Assembly: GCF_007990205.1 (NCBI RefSeq)
Contig: NZ_BJWE01000007.1
Span: forward strand, 1-64,000
Direction: 5' to 3'
DNA length: 64,000 bases
Origin: Pediococcus parvulus
GTDB taxonomy: Bacteria > Bacillota > Bacilli > Lactobacillales > Lactobacillaceae
In this document: piece after piece, positions 27,592-37,818 of the stretch
How the letters are laid out: every line of letters starts with the position of its first letter
Numbering within the stretch: position 1 is the first letter of the stretch
The notes under the pieces: model-generated
What the model saw: the letters and a program-made list of their open reading frames with translations, nothing else
Told to the model about the DNA's origin: nothing
The model's database searches: none
Made by a program: the position numbers and the translations under genes

Positions 27592-29565
27592 TTACTTAAT
27601 TAAGCTATCATTCTTGCCACTGTCACCGGTCCGACTATAATTCTGAATTTCAGCCAACAAACTATCGATGAACATATTGTTATTTTCACTTTCAGATTCC
27701 TTTTGACCATACTTACGAACACTTACGGTACCAGCTTCAAGCTCTTGGTCACCTACAACTAAAACATAAGGAACTTTTTGTGTTTGAGCTTCACGGATCT
27801 TGTAACCCATCTTTTCATTACGGTTGTCAACATCAACTCTGATCTGTTTAGCAGCCATTTTAGCCCGTAGTTTTTCAGCATAATCACCATGGAATTTAGG
27901 ATTAACTGGAATAATTGTCACTTGTTTAGGCGCCAACCAAGTTGGGAATGCACCCTTGTAAATTTCTGTTAAGTAAGCAGTGAATCGTTCCATTGTTGAA
28001 ACTAAACCACGGTGAATCATAACTGGACGATGATCTTCACCATCGGCACCAACATAGTGCAAATCAAATCTTTCAGGAAGCATGAAGTCTAATTGAATCG
28101 TTGAAAGTGTTTCTTCGTTGCCAAGTGCCGTCTTAGTTTGAACATCCAGCTTTGGACCATAGAACGCAGCTTCACCTTCAGCCTCAACATAATCCAAACC
28201 AAGATCATCCATTGCAGCTTTTAACATAGCTTGAGATTTATTCCACATCTCATCATCATCAAAGTACTTCTTAGTGTTCTTAGGATCACGGTAACTTAAA
28301 CGGAATGTGTAGTCTGTAATATCAAAATCATCGTACACTTCCACCATCAAACTAAGAATCTTTTTAAATTCATCTTGAATTTGATCTGGAGCCACGAAAG
28401 TATGACCATCATTCAAAGTCATTTCACGAACTCGTTGTAATCCGGATAAAGCGCCAGATTTTTCGTAACGATGCATCATACCAAGTTCAGCAATTCGAAT
28501 TGGTAATTCACGATATGAACGAATATGATGTTTGTAAACCTGAATATGTGAAGGACAGTTCATTGGACGTAATTCCAACATTTCACCATCACCCATGTCC
28601 ATTGGTGGGAACATATCTTCACGATAATGCTCCCAGTGACCTGATGTCTTGTAAGCATCCAAGTTCATCAAAACGGGAGTATAAACGTGTTGATAGCCAT
28701 TGGCAACCTCCTTGTCAATGATGTAACGTTCGATGGTGCGACGAATTGTGGCACCTTTTGGCATCCAGTAAGGTAATCCGGCACCGACCTTTGGATCAAC
28801 AAAGAATAGGTCCAAGTTATTACCAATGACACGATGATCACGATCATGAGCTTCTTGTTGGCGTGCTAATTCAGCATCCAAATCTTTTTGCTTCAAGAAA
28901 GCTGTTCCGTAGATCCGTTGAAGCATTGGGTTACTTGATTTACCCTCCCAATAAGCACCAGCAACGGATAATAGTTTGAATACTTTTACTTCGCTCGTAT
29001 TTTCAAGTACCACACCACTGTTCAAAATAACATTGTCATTAATTTTATAAACGCTGACCTTGCCATCTTTTGCTTGAGCATGAACTAATTTAGCACGGTA
29101 AGGATCACCATCTACAACCTTAAGTGCTTCTTCTTCAGACAAAAATTCTTGCTCCAATGGCAATTTTGCTTTAATTAATTCAGCCATCTTGTCTTCAATG
29201 GCGGGTAAACTATCTACACTAATTTGTTCACTACCATTGTCAGTATCACAATAGAATCCATGTTCAACATTACCTTTGGTACCAAAATGAATATCTGAGT
29301 AGATTTCGTGGACTGCAGCTTCCAAGACAACAGCTGCAGTATTCCAAATAACCTGTAATCCTTCTTCAGAATCCTTAGTTACAATTTCAAGTTTAGCATC
29401 CCCATCCAATTCTTGGTCTAAAGATACTAACTGATCGTTAACTTTACCGGCAACAGCCTTCTTTGCCAAACTGACACTAATATCTTTTGCAACATCTAAT
29501 ACACTTGAGCCAGCTGCAACTGCACGTTTTGCACCATCAGCTAATGTAATTTCAATATCTGCCAT
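27592..29565 (-). CDS. thrS: Threonyl-tRNA synthetase
   Basis: Charges tRNA-Thr and edits Ser-tRNA. About 657 residues. Domains in order: TGS (about 1-63), editing N2 domain, class II core with the zinc Cys in [15 protein letters not shown], and the anticodon-binding domain at the C-terminus ([11 protein letters not shown]). A longer frame runs back through the T-box terminator, but [11 protein letters not shown] is the family start. Confidence 0.97.
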   Translation of the reverse strand: MADIEITLADGAKRAVAAGSSVLDVAKDISVSLAKKAVAGKVNDQLVSLDQELDGDAKLEIVTKDSEEGLQVIWNTAAVVLEAAVHEIYSDIHFGTKGNVEHGFYCDTDNGSEQISVDSLPAIEDKMAELIKAKLPLEQEFLSEEEALKVVDGDPYRAKLVHAQAKDGKVSVYKINDNVILNSGVVLENTSEVKVFKLLSVAGAYWEGKSSNPMLQRIYGTAFLKQKDLDAELARQQEAHDRDHRVIGNNLDLFFVDPKVGAGLPYWMPKGATIRRTIERYIIDKEVANGYQHVYTPVLMNLDAYKTSGHWEHYREDMFPPMDMGDGEMLELRPMNCPSHIQVYKHHIRSYRELPIRIAELGMMHRYEKSGALSGLQRVREMTLNDGHTFVAPDQIQDEFKKILSLMVEVYDDFDITDYTFRLSYRDPKNTKKYFDDDEMWNKSQAMLKAAMDDLGLDYVEAEGEAAFYGPKLDVQTKTALGNEETLSTIQLDFMLPERFDLHYVGADGEDHRPVMIHRGLVSTMERFTAYLTEIYKGAFPTWLAPKQVTIIPVNPKFHGDYAEKLRAKMAAKQIRVDVDNRNEKMGYKIREAQTQKVPYVLVVGDQELEAGTVSVRKYGQKESESENNNMFIDSLLAEIQNYSRTGDSGKNDSLIK

Positions 29566-29596
29566 ATTCTCTTCTCTTCTTTCTAATTTTTTGTAT

Positions 29597-29826
29597 AAAA
29601 AAATCCCGAGTACACAAGTATGCACTCGGGACGTTATTAACGCGGTTCCACCCAAGATTACAGACCAAGGCCTGTATCTCATTGGGTTCGATAACGGGAA
29701 CAATCCGTCCTGATATTTCCACCAGGCTCAGAAAAGTGGTAGTCATTGGCGCTTCATAGGTGACTTCCAGCTATAGTCACCATTCCCTGAATGAATTCAC
29801 AATGATCATGTCTTTTCTTTGATTTC
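29597..29826 (-). promoter_or_regulatory. T-box riboswitch controlling thrS
   Basis: The T-box sequence GGGTGGAACCGCG is at 29641-29653. The terminator stem TCCCGAGT with ACTCGGGA (29604-29632) runs into seven T. A Thr codon ACC at 29738-29740 in GACT-ACC-AC is the likely specifier. The leader fills the gene-free stretch between thrS and dnaI. Confidence 0.93.
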
Positions 29827-29832
29827 AAAACT

Positions 29833-29861
29833 AATTAAACCACACTCTGAAAAAATGTCAA
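29833..29861 (-). promoter_or_regulatory. Promoter of the thrS leader
   Basis: Consensus -35 TTGACA (29856-29861) with a weak -10 TTAATT (29833-29838) at 17-bp spacing. Confidence 0.6.
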
Positions 29862-29897
29862 CAACCAAACTCACATTTTTCTTTAATAATTTTAAAT

Positions 29898-30824
29898 TTA
29901 CGATTGGCGCCGATTGACACCAACCATTGTCACTTCAGTAGCTAAAAACTTAATCCGCTCCATCAGCCGTTTAGCCTTCAGCGGTTCTGATTCACCGCGC
30001 TGATTAATCTGCAAATGTTCTTTTTCCAATTGATCCATTGAAAAATTTGAACTGAAAAAAGTAGGTAATTCATTTTGCATACGATATTCCAAAATCACGC
30101 CTAAAACTTCATCTCGCACCCAGCTGGACATGGCATCTGCCCCAACATCATCTAACATTAAAATTGGGGCTTCTTTAATTATATTTAGTTTTTCTGCCAA
30201 ATTATTTTCACCAATGGCGTTCTTCATTTCCACCGCAAAACTCGGAAAATGAACTAAGGTAGACACAAATTCCTGCGAAGCCAATTCGTTGGCAATTGCC
30301 CCCAGCAAATAAGTTTTACCAACTCCAAAACTGCCCGATAAATAAAGTGCCTTGTGAAAGTGATGTGGATCAGTCTCATAAGCTTGAACAAAATCTAATG
30401 CAGCATTCAATGCGCTTTGCCGATTTTCATCTGGGTAAAAATCTTCAAAGTGAGCTCGTCTAATCATTTTAGGCATATTAACCGATTTGACACGTGAATT
30501 GAATTCTCGTTGCTTTTCATCTGCCAAAAGCTGTTTACTAGGCTTATACGAAACTTCAATCATATGATTATTCACAATCAAAACTGGCTGATATCCCGGC
30601 ATTAGCGTGGGTTCATGGCGGTTAAATTTATCTCTTTCTTGCACATACTCATATAATTTAGAAGCTGATCGTGCCACACTATCAGAGGATAATTCTGCTT
30701 TGTGGGCCTCACAGAAAGCTAAAACATCGGCGTCTTCATATACGGAGGACATCAGATTCTGAAACTTAGTATCTAATTTGCGCTTGCTCATAAGTTCTGT
30801 TAAGACCTTGCGTACGTTTTCCAT
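29898..30824 (-). CDS. dnaI: Primosomal protein DnaI (helicase loader)
   Basis: An AAA+ ATPase that loads the replicative helicase DnaC. The N-terminal helicase-interaction domain is about residues 1-130. The Walker A motif is LSGSFGVGKTYLLG and Walker B ILMLDDVGAD. At 308 residues the length is as expected. It lies 2 bases after dnaB, so they are translated together. Confidence 0.95.
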   Translation of the reverse strand: MENVRKVLTELMSKRKLDTKFQNLMSSVYEDADVLAFCEAHKAELSSDSVARSASKLYEYVQERDKFNRHEPTLMPGYQPVLIVNNHMIEVSYKPSKQLLADEKQREFNSRVKSVNMPKMIRRAHFEDFYPDENRQSALNAALDFVQAYETDPHHFHKALYLSGSFGVGKTYLLGAIANELASQEFVSTLVHFPSFAVEMKNAIGENNLAEKLNIIKEAPILMLDDVGADAMSSWVRDEVLGVILEYRMQNELPTFFSSNFSMDQLEKEHLQINQRGESEPLKAKRLMERIKFLATEVTMVGVNRRQS

Positions 30825-30826
30825 AT

Positions 30827-32215
30827 CTACTTATCCTCCTTATGCTGCTTGCGAAGCTCATTTAAACGCTTATTAAGCCGCGCTTGATCATCCTTATTAA
30901 CCTTAGTAGTAGTTGCTGTATTGTCACTTTTGGCCCAGTCAGGAAGCGTTTCTTTAGCCACAACCCTTCTTGATTGAGTAACTTGTTTTCTGGTTGTGGC
31001 CTTAGCACTGGCAAAATTCTTAATTTGTAGAATTGCTCCTTCAGGTGTAGTCACATGTGCCCGACTCCAGTTATTGGCCATCGTATCTACCAATTTATTT
31101 GGTAATGTGGTAATTTCTCGATCAATAACAATGTATGAGATCAAAATATTGATCACACTAATCGGAAACAGATTACGATCAATTAAGTTTTTCAATAATT
31201 GACGTTCACTATACGTGACATAGCCCCCGTGAATCGAGCGTTTCAAATTTTCCAAATAAGTGGCCGGTGCATAGGCTTTTGCGGCCTTGATAAGTTCTTG
31301 ATCTTCCTTAGTTAAACCGGTGTTATTATTAGCTTTTGCTTTTTCCAATGGCCCTGGAGTATCGACATATTTTTGATTTTGACTCTGATGGGCAGTAAAA
31401 TTTTTGGCAATCTGTTGTTGCAGTTTTTTGGTATTTAATTCAGCCGTTACCAAATCAGTTGCTTGTCCGATTTGACGCGCCATTTCCACTTCATCAAGTC
31501 CATACAAAAGATGCTCACTTAAAATTAGTTTCTGCGCCTCATCTACAGAGTCCCACTTGGTAAATCCCTTGCTGAGTAACTCTTTTAATAAGCTAAAATC
31601 AAAATTTGGATTGCCCAAATTTATTTGTGCTGGCTTACTATCTTGGCCCGCCTTCTTAAATTCAGCTTGTGTTTCACGAATCAAAGAGTTTGGTTCCTTA
31701 AGTGCTTGTTCAGAAATATGAAACGCGGTTAAAAAATCGGTTGAAACATTCTTTAAGTCTTTGACATTCGTTTGAATTAACTTAAAGTGATCAGCCAATT
31801 CAGAAAAGCGACGTTCTCCCACTGCTTCTAGCAGTAGGCTACTTAATAAATCATCTTTGAAAAAACTATCCGGCAAAACCGGTTTTCCAAGTTGGTATAC
31901 AAAAAAGTGTCCAAGCGAGTCTTCACCCTCATAGGACTTCAATAAACCAATTCCTTCAAGCTTTTGCCGACTTGTATAGAACTCTGGCAAATCACAGTTC
32001 AGAATGTCTAATAATTCCAAATGAGACTTTCTTTCTGAACGCATTCCAACTGGATTCATTTCAGTCCAGAGAGTTAAAAACAGACTAAACGCCTTGGCAC
32101 CAATAATTGGTTGATATAAATAAGTGAGCACTTTTTGATCAAAATTACTCAAATACGCCTGCTGGGTAACTAAAAAGCCATCCTTAGGACTTAAATTTGC
32201 CCATCCCTCATTCAT
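30827..32215 (-). CDS. dnaB: Replication initiation and membrane attachment protein DnaB (Firmicute type)
   Basis: A 462-residue helicase co-loader, not the helicase. It has two DnaB/DnaD-like domains: an N-terminal winged-helix domain starting near residue 10 and a C-terminal DDBH2 region with KAYAPATYLENLKRSIHGGYVTYSE motifs, then a basic tail. It overlaps the nrdR stop in a TAATG junction. With dnaI it builds the primosome at oriC and at restart sites. Confidence 0.93.
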   Translation of the reverse strand: MNEGWANLSPKDGFLVTQQAYLSNFDQKVLTYLYQPIIGAKAFSLFLTLWTEMNPVGMRSERKSHLELLDILNCDLPEFYTSRQKLEGIGLLKSYEGEDSLGHFFVYQLGKPVLPDSFFKDDLLSSLLLEAVGERRFSELADHFKLIQTNVKDLKNVSTDFLTAFHISEQALKEPNSLIRETQAEFKKAGQDSKPAQINLGNPNFDFSLLKELLSKGFTKWDSVDEAQKLILSEHLLYGLDEVEMARQIGQATDLVTAELNTKKLQQQIAKNFTAHQSQNQKYVDTPGPLEKAKANNNTGLTKEDQELIKAAKAYAPATYLENLKRSIHGGYVTYSERQLLKNLIDRNLFPISVINILISYIVIDREITTLPNKLVDTMANNWSRAHVTTPEGAILQIKNFASAKATTRKQVTQSRRVVAKETLPDWAKSDNTATTTKVNKDDQARLNKRLNELRKQHKEDK

Positions 32216-32724
32216 TACGCCTCGCCACCATCATCTTTATCTTTATGCGTGGTTGGTTTCTTCACTTTCTTGTCCTTTGCCATCATATCTTTAAGTTCTT
32301 TCATAAACACATTCATATCTTTAAATTGTCGATAAACGCTCGCAAACCGGATATAGGCAATTTCATCTACTTTAGCAAGTATATTCATCACATACTCACC
32401 AATGATTTGACTAGAAACTTCATTTTCGCCTAAACCACGAACTTTATTTTCAACCTCATCAACAATTTTCGACATTTCATCCGCACCGACTGGTCGTTTC
32501 TCAGCCGCACGAATAAGCCCACGAAGAATCTTCTCTCGATTAAATTCTTCTCGGGTACCATTTTTCTTAATCACCAATAACGGTGAAGCTTCAATTCGTT
32601 CAAATGTTGTAAATCTAAATCCGCATGCTTCACATTCTCTTCGACGCCGAATAACTCGTCCATCATCAGTAGGACGGCTATCAACGACACGTGAACCATT
32701 ATGGTGACAGTGTGGACATCTCAT
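32215..32724 (-). CDS. nrdR: Transcriptional repressor NrdR
   Basis: A nucleotide-sensing repressor of ribonucleotide reductase genes. The zinc ribbon CPHC with CEAC lies in residues 3-36 and an ATP-cone domain covers about 46-136 ([19 protein letters not shown]). The 169-residue length is slightly longer than average because of a Lys/Asp-rich C-terminal tail. First in the nrdR-dnaB-dnaI order typical of Firmicutes. Confidence 0.96.
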   Translation of the reverse strand: MRCPHCHHNGSRVVDSRPTDDGRVIRRRRECEACGFRFTTFERIEASPLLVIKKNGTREEFNREKILRGLIRAAEKRPVGADEMSKIVDEVENKVRGLGENEVSSQIIGEYVMNILAKVDEIAYIRFASVYRQFKDMNVFMKELKDMMAKDKKVKKPTTHKDKDDGGEA

Positions 32725-32744
32725 GAACCTTTTACCTCCACTTA

Positions 32745-33341
32745 CTAACGTAACTTCCTATTGTCAAGCCATTTTAACACTTGACGGTGGGTTTCTTCAA
32801 TAGACCGACCGTTGTCAATCACAATATCAGCCATTTCAATCTTCTTTTTTTGTGACCATTGACTCAAAACTCTTTGCCGAGCTTCTTTATCTGAAAGACC
32901 ATCCCGTTGTTTCAACCGCTCCAACTGAACAGCTGACGAACTGGTGACAACCATGATTTGATCAACTAATGATTGGTACCCTTGCTCTAAAAGTAACGGA
33001 GCATCTAAAACAATTAGGTTGTCGGAGCCTTTTTTGAGCGTTCGAATTTGAAATTCAATTCCAACTCTGATTGCTGGTTGCATAAGCTCATTTAGTTTTT
33101 TCAGAGCTTCAGAATCAGAAAAAACTAGATTTCCAAGTTTCTTTCGATTGAGGACATCGCCTTCAAAAATTTGATTTCCAAAAGTTTGTCGCAATCTTTG
33201 TGTTACTGGCTGCCCCGGTGCCACAATCTTGCGCGCAACTATATCTGCATCAATGACCGGGAAACCTAATTCTTTCAAATACTGGCTGACGGTGGATTTA
33301 CCTGTAGCAATGCTACCAGTTAGACCTAATACAATTGCCAT
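32745..33341 (-). CDS. coaE: Dephospho-CoA kinase
   Basis: Last step of CoA synthesis, phosphorylating the ribose 3'-OH. The P-loop is [12 protein letters not shown] (residues 6-17); the CoA region is DADIVARK and the lid RQRVLSQWS. Its ATG overlaps the mutM stop (TAATG). Confidence 0.96.
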   Translation of the reverse strand: MAIVLGLTGSIATGKSTVSQYLKELGFPVIDADIVARKIVAPGQPVTQRLRQTFGNQIFEGDVLNRKKLGNLVFSDSEALKKLNELMQPAIRVGIEFQIRTLKKGSDNLIVLDAPLLLEQGYQSLVDQIMVVTSSSAVQLERLKQRDGLSDKEARQRVLSQWSQKKKIEMADIVIDNGRSIEETHRQVLKWLDNRKLR

Positions 33342-34180
33342 TAGTTATCAACTTCAATCAATTTTTGACAAAACGGACAAAAATGGGTACCACGTTGAGA
33401 AACCTTAATTCGTTTAATTAGCGTTCCGCAACGTTCACAAGGTTCGCCAGTACGTTGATAAACATGGAGTTGATTTTGAAAGCTTCCTGCATGACCACTA
33501 GCATCCAAATATGAAAAAACGGTTGTTCCCTTTGCTTTAATGGCTAAGTCCAGTTCATCAAAGATTTTTTGCCTAAGAGTCACAATTTTGCCAACCGGTA
33601 CTGTATTAGTCGGTTGTAAAGGGTGAATTTTGGCCAACCACAAAACCTCATCACAGTAAATATTTCCTAACCCGGCAATCATATTTTGATCAAGTAAAAA
33701 TGCTTTAATTGCCTTGTGATGCTTTCTCATTGTGGTTGTTAAATAATCAATGCTCAACGTTTCCGGCGTCGGTTCGGGACCAATCGTTTTAAGTCCAGCA
33801 ACCGAATATTCTTCGCCAGTAGGCACTACCACCATTCGACCAAATTTTCTTGTATCGTTGTACCGTAATTCCGTCCCATCAGTAAACTCAAAAACCACAT
33901 GATCATGTTTGTTGAGAGGCATTTCATGCGCTTGAACCGAGTATTTCCCCTCCATGCGTAGATGTGAAACCATTGAAATACCTTGGTCAAAATGAAAAAT
34001 CAAGTATTTTCCACGCCGCTGAATTTCTACAATTGTTTTTCCCGTCAATGCTTTAACAAATTCTTTTTCATTTGGCAGAACCATTTTTGGATAATAAATA
34101 TCAATTTTGTTTATTTTTTTATCAACTACAAGCGCAGTTAACCCACGTCTCACTGTTTCAACTTCCGGTAATTCAGGCAT
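33341..34180 (-). CDS. mutM: Formamidopyrimidine-DNA glycosylase (Fpg)
   Basis: Removes 8-oxoguanine and ring-opened purines and cuts the abasic strand. The catalytic N-terminus PELPEVE is intact (Pro2, Glu3), a helix-two-turns-helix covers the middle, and the C-terminal zinc finger has CERC and CPFC. The 279-residue length is normal. It sits between polA and coaE in a repair/replication operon. Confidence 0.97.
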   Translation of the reverse strand: MPELPEVETVRRGLTALVVDKKINKIDIYYPKMVLPNEKEFVKALTGKTIVEIQRRGKYLIFHFDQGISMVSHLRMEGKYSVQAHEMPLNKHDHVVFEFTDGTELRYNDTRKFGRMVVVPTGEEYSVAGLKTIGPEPTPETLSIDYLTTTMRKHHKAIKAFLLDQNMIAGLGNIYCDEVLWLAKIHPLQPTNTVPVGKIVTLRQKIFDELDLAIKAKGTTVFSYLDASGHAGSFQNQLHVYQRTGEPCERCGTLIKRIKVSQRGTHFCPFCQKLIEVDN

Positions 34181-34197
34181 AGCAATCCTTCTAACTT

Positions 34198-36864
34198 TTA
34201 CTTTTTAGCAGTATACCAACTTTTGCCATAAGCACTTTCAACTTTCAGCGGAACATCAAGTTTAATTGCGGAGTCCATCACACTAGGAACTAATTTCTTA
34301 ATTTCTTCTAACTCATCATTAGGAACATCAAAAATCAATTCATCATGGACCTGTAACAGCATCTTTGTCTTAAGTTTCCGTGTTTCTAACTCTTTTTGCA
34401 TTCTAATCATGGCAATTTTAATAATATCAGCCGCGCTTCCCTGAATGGGGGTGTTCATTGCGGTTCGTTCTGCAAATGAACGTTGATTATGATTGCTGGA
34501 ATTAATGTCAGGTAAATAACGCCGACGATGTGCAATGGTTTCAACGTAACCTTTTTCTTTTGCACTTTGTACAATCGTTTCAATATAATTTTTGACACCA
34601 GGAAATTCTTGAAAATACGTATCAATGAATGTCTTGGCTTGTTTTCGTGAAATACCAATATTTTGTGACAATCCATAGTCACTAATTCCATAAACAATTC
34701 CGAAGTTCACCGCTTTGGCCTGGCGCCGAATATTAGGAGTTACTTCTGAAGCATCCTTCAATCCGAAGATTCGGACAGCCGTACTTGCATGAATGTCTTC
34801 ATCGTTTTGAAACGCCGCTTGGAGATTCTTATCTCCTGTAATATGAGCCAAAACACGGAGTTCAATTTGAGAATAATCAGACGAAAAGATTTGTGAATCT
34901 GCTTGGCTAGGTACAAATGCCTGCCGAATCTTGCGTCCTTCTTCTAACCGAATCGGAATGTTTTGTAAATTAGGATCAATTGAAGAAAGCCGTCCTGTCT
35001 GCGTCAATGTCTGTAAATAGGTTGTGTGCACCTTTTGATCAGTAGAATGGACAACTTTCAATAACCCCTTCACATAAGTGGATTGAATTTTTGAAATTTG
35101 TCGATAAGCTAAAATGTTGTCAATGATCGGAGCTTGTCCACGTAAGCCTTCCAGAACACTCACGGCAGTTGAATACCCAGTTTTTGTTTTTTTAGAACTT
35201 GGTAACCCGAGTTTATCAAATAAAATGGTGCCTAATTGCTTGGTGGACTTAATATTAAACTTTTCGCCAGCTTCATTGTAAATGGTCTGTTCAATTTCAC
35301 TCAAGCGTTCCGTAAATTCACTTTGCATCTGTTCTAAACGGCCAGTATCAACCTTGATCCCCGCAATTTCCATCTTAGCAAGAACTAAAGCTAATGGTAA
35401 TTCAATAGTGGTATACAACTCACTTTGTTCATTTTGCTTAAGTTCTGTTTGTAATTGGGGTACTAATTTTTGAATTGCCCGCAATTTAGTTGCCAAATGT
35501 TTAAAAAAGACAGTATCATCTTCAGGAATACCCCGTTTGACTCCCGTTCCATATACTTCTTCATCAGTTTGAATGTCTTGGTAGCCATGGCGGTGCGCTA
35601 ATGCACCCAAATCATTGGAATTATCGTTGGTATCCAAAAGATAGGATTGCAGCAAAATATCATTTTTACCATTTGTAAATAAAATTCCCAAACGATTCAA
35701 GCCAACATAAGTCCGTTTGAGATCGAAAACGTTGAGTTGTTTATCGGAATTTGTAAAAATGTCTTTAATCACCGGCTCTGATAACAAGTCAACATTACGC
35801 GTAACGTACCATTTTTCATCACACCCAATGCCAAAACCGGCAAATGCTGAAGTATGATAATTCTTATCAGGCAATTCTAAGTAAAACGAAATTTCACCCT
35901 GTAACTTGGCCACTTCAGTCAAATCTTCTTTTGTCAATTCAACGTATGATATATCTTGAAGAGTTTGCGAATCCTCAAATCCTTCTGTAGATCGCATTTG
36001 TTTTAAAAATGATTGAAAATTCATGCGTTCATAAAAATCAACTAAATTAGCCGTATTCTTCCCAGTATATTTCAAGTCTGCCAAAGTCACTTTAATTGGC
36101 GCCTGCCGGTTAATTGTTGCGAGTTTTTTACTGAGAAAAGCATTATCTTGATCCTCAATCAAATGCTCCTTAAGTTTGGAAGTTTTCATCTCATCAACAT
36201 GTTCATAAACACCCTCAACCGAGTCGTATTGTTGAAGCAGTTTTATTGCTGTTTTTTCGCCCACTTTAGTGACACCAGGGTAATTATCCGAAGTGTCGCC
36301 AGCAAGGCCCTTCATATCAATAATTTGAGCTGGTTTCAAGCCTAACTTTTCTTGAACATGCTCGGGGGTGTAATCCTCAACTTCACTAACCCCTTTAATT
36401 GTAACCGAAACCGTGGTCTTTTCACTTGATAGTTGCGTTAAGTCTCGATCACCAGTGACCACAGTTACTTGATAGCCGGCATCTTCTGCTTGCTTTGAAA
36501 GGGTCCCAATAATATCATCAGCTTCATAATTAGCCAACTCATATGTTTTAATGCCATATCCTTTTAACAGTTCACGCAAATAAGGCATCTGTTCAGAAAG
36601 CTCTGGTGGTGTCTTTGACCGACCACCCTTGTAATTGTCATACATTTCAGTTCTAAAGGTTGTTTTGCCTGCATCGAATGCAACCAACGCATCGGTTGGC
36701 TGGACAATTTCTAAAATATGATCCAACATTTTATTGAATCCATAAATCGCATTAGTATGGAGCCCATCCTGATTTGTGAATTTGCTTAAAGCATTATGGA
36801 GCGCAAAAAACGCACGAAAGGCCACACTGTTTCCATCAATCAAAAGTAATTTTTTATTGGCCAT
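34198..36864 (-). CDS. polA: DNA polymerase I
   Basis: Repair and lagging-strand polymerase of 888 residues. The 5' nuclease domain spans about 1-290 (LLIDGNSVAFRAFFAL, AFDAGKTTFR). The middle exonuclease domain lacks the DxE metal motif (FYLELPD instead), so proofreading is probably absent, as in many Firmicutes. The polymerase domain carries motif A DYSQIELRVLAH, motif B RRQAKAVNFGIVYG and motif C QVHDELIFD. Confidence 0.96.
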   Translation of the reverse strand: MANKKLLLIDGNSVAFRAFFALHNALSKFTNQDGLHTNAIYGFNKMLDHILEIVQPTDALVAFDAGKTTFRTEMYDNYKGGRSKTPPELSEQMPYLRELLKGYGIKTYELANYEADDIIGTLSKQAEDAGYQVTVVTGDRDLTQLSSEKTTVSVTIKGVSEVEDYTPEHVQEKLGLKPAQIIDMKGLAGDTSDNYPGVTKVGEKTAIKLLQQYDSVEGVYEHVDEMKTSKLKEHLIEDQDNAFLSKKLATINRQAPIKVTLADLKYTGKNTANLVDFYERMNFQSFLKQMRSTEGFEDSQTLQDISYVELTKEDLTEVAKLQGEISFYLELPDKNYHTSAFAGFGIGCDEKWYVTRNVDLLSEPVIKDIFTNSDKQLNVFDLKRTYVGLNRLGILFTNGKNDILLQSYLLDTNDNSNDLGALAHRHGYQDIQTDEEVYGTGVKRGIPEDDTVFFKHLATKLRAIQKLVPQLQTELKQNEQSELYTTIELPLALVLAKMEIAGIKVDTGRLEQMQSEFTERLSEIEQTIYNEAGEKFNIKSTKQLGTILFDKLGLPSSKKTKTGYSTAVSVLEGLRGQAPIIDNILAYRQISKIQSTYVKGLLKVVHSTDQKVHTTYLQTLTQTGRLSSIDPNLQNIPIRLEEGRKIRQAFVPSQADSQIFSSDYSQIELRVLAHITGDKNLQAAFQNDEDIHASTAVRIFGLKDASEVTPNIRRQAKAVNFGIVYGISDYGLSQNIGISRKQAKTFIDTYFQEFPGVKNYIETIVQSAKEKGYVETIAHRRRYLPDINSSNHNQRSFAERTAMNTPIQGSAADIIKIAMIRMQKELETRKLKTKMLLQVHDELIFDVPNDELEEIKKLVPSVMDSAIKLDVPLKVESAYGKSWYTAKK

Positions 36865-36971
36865 TTTATTCTCCTTTTATATTCATAGCTTTATTTTAAC
36901 AAATTCCAGACACTTATTGTTACGAATCGTTTCTTTAATTTAGATTGATTCCAGCCGTTTTAAAAATTTTC

Positions 36972-37012
36972 TAAAAAAAACAACCAACCTGTAATAACGC
37001 ACAAGTTAGTTG
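36972..37012 (-). terminator. Terminator of the BI-1 family gene
   Basis: A 12-pair stem (CAACTAACTTGT with ACAGGTTGGTTG, including G-U pairs) followed by a T run on the minus strand. Confidence 0.85.
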
Positions 37013-37028
37013 CTTTTTCTAAAAACTG

Positions 37029-37730
37029 TTAATCACGACTACCAAATCCACCAAAGATTTGTAATAAGAATTGGAATAGGTTCAAAAAGTCTACATAAAG
37101 CTGCAAAGCACCTTGAGTAGCTAATCCGTTCATGGAAACCCGATCCCCATATTGTAAATAAATAGCCTTCATTTTGTTAGTGTCCGTCATTGATAGCCCG
37201 GCAAAGATGATCACGCCAATAAACGAAAAAAGATAATCAATCACTGCACTTCGTAAGAAGATGTTTATAATCATCACGACAAACAACGCAATAAATGCGG
37301 CAAACAATTGATTGCCAATTCGTGTCATGTCTTTGTGTGTAGTTGCGCCAATTACCGACATGGAAACAAAAGTAATTGCGGCCGCAATAAACGCCGAAGC
37401 AATGGTGGGTAAATTAAAGGTTAAAAAGATAACCGAAAATTCTAACCCAAAGAATAAAGCAAACAACGTTAACATCAAAAAGCCAGTCTTAGCATTTTGA
37501 AGAGCTTTTCTACTTGCCGTGCCACTGAAAACCAATAGCCCAATTAAGACGATTATGAAAATAAACGGATGTCCTGAAAGGATTGGCATCATCTGTGCTC
37601 TAAACACAACGCCACTCAGATAGGCAATAAGTGCTGAAAGCGCAACGGCATATCCCATAAATCCATACATTCTTGTCATAAAGGTACTGAGACCTACTTC
37701 AGTGTTAACAAGATTTCGTGGTTCTTGCAT
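37029..37730 (-). CDS. Bax inhibitor-1/YccA family membrane protein
   Basis: A 233-residue integral membrane protein with seven predicted helices, typical of the BI-1 (TMBIM) family of pH-sensitive calcium-leak or stress proteins. The C-terminal LYVDFLNLFQFLLQIFG matches the bacterial group. GAGGGAG before MQEPRNLV places the start; the frame extends 20 codons further upstream without a ribosome site. The bacterial role is poorly known. Confidence 0.9.
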   Translation of the reverse strand: MQEPRNLVNTEVGLSTFMTRMYGFMGYAVALSALIAYLSGVVFRAQMMPILSGHPFIFIIVLIGLLVFSGTASRKALQNAKTGFLMLTLFALFFGLEFSVIFLTFNLPTIASAFIAAAITFVSMSVIGATTHKDMTRIGNQLFAAFIALFVVMIINIFLRSAVIDYLFSFIGVIIFAGLSMTDTNKMKAIYLQYGDRVSMNGLATQGALQLYVDFLNLFQFLLQIFGGFGSRD

Positions 37731-37818
37731 ACCAAACTCCCTCTTTCTTTCATTTTGAATACATTCTATCAGATTAAAAATTTCAATCAAGGAAAAAGGT
37801 CAGAATTAGTCAAATTAT

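Noticed and set aside
29566-29746. Upstream extension of thrS and an overlapping small ORF
   Set aside because: Both lie in the Thr T-box leader and have no family match.
30996-31202. Small plus-strand frame inside dnaB
   Set aside because: Antisense to dnaB, no ribosome site.
34198-36864. PolA lacking proofreading residues as a novelty
   Set aside because: Degenerate 3'-5' exonuclease domains are common in Firmicute PolA.
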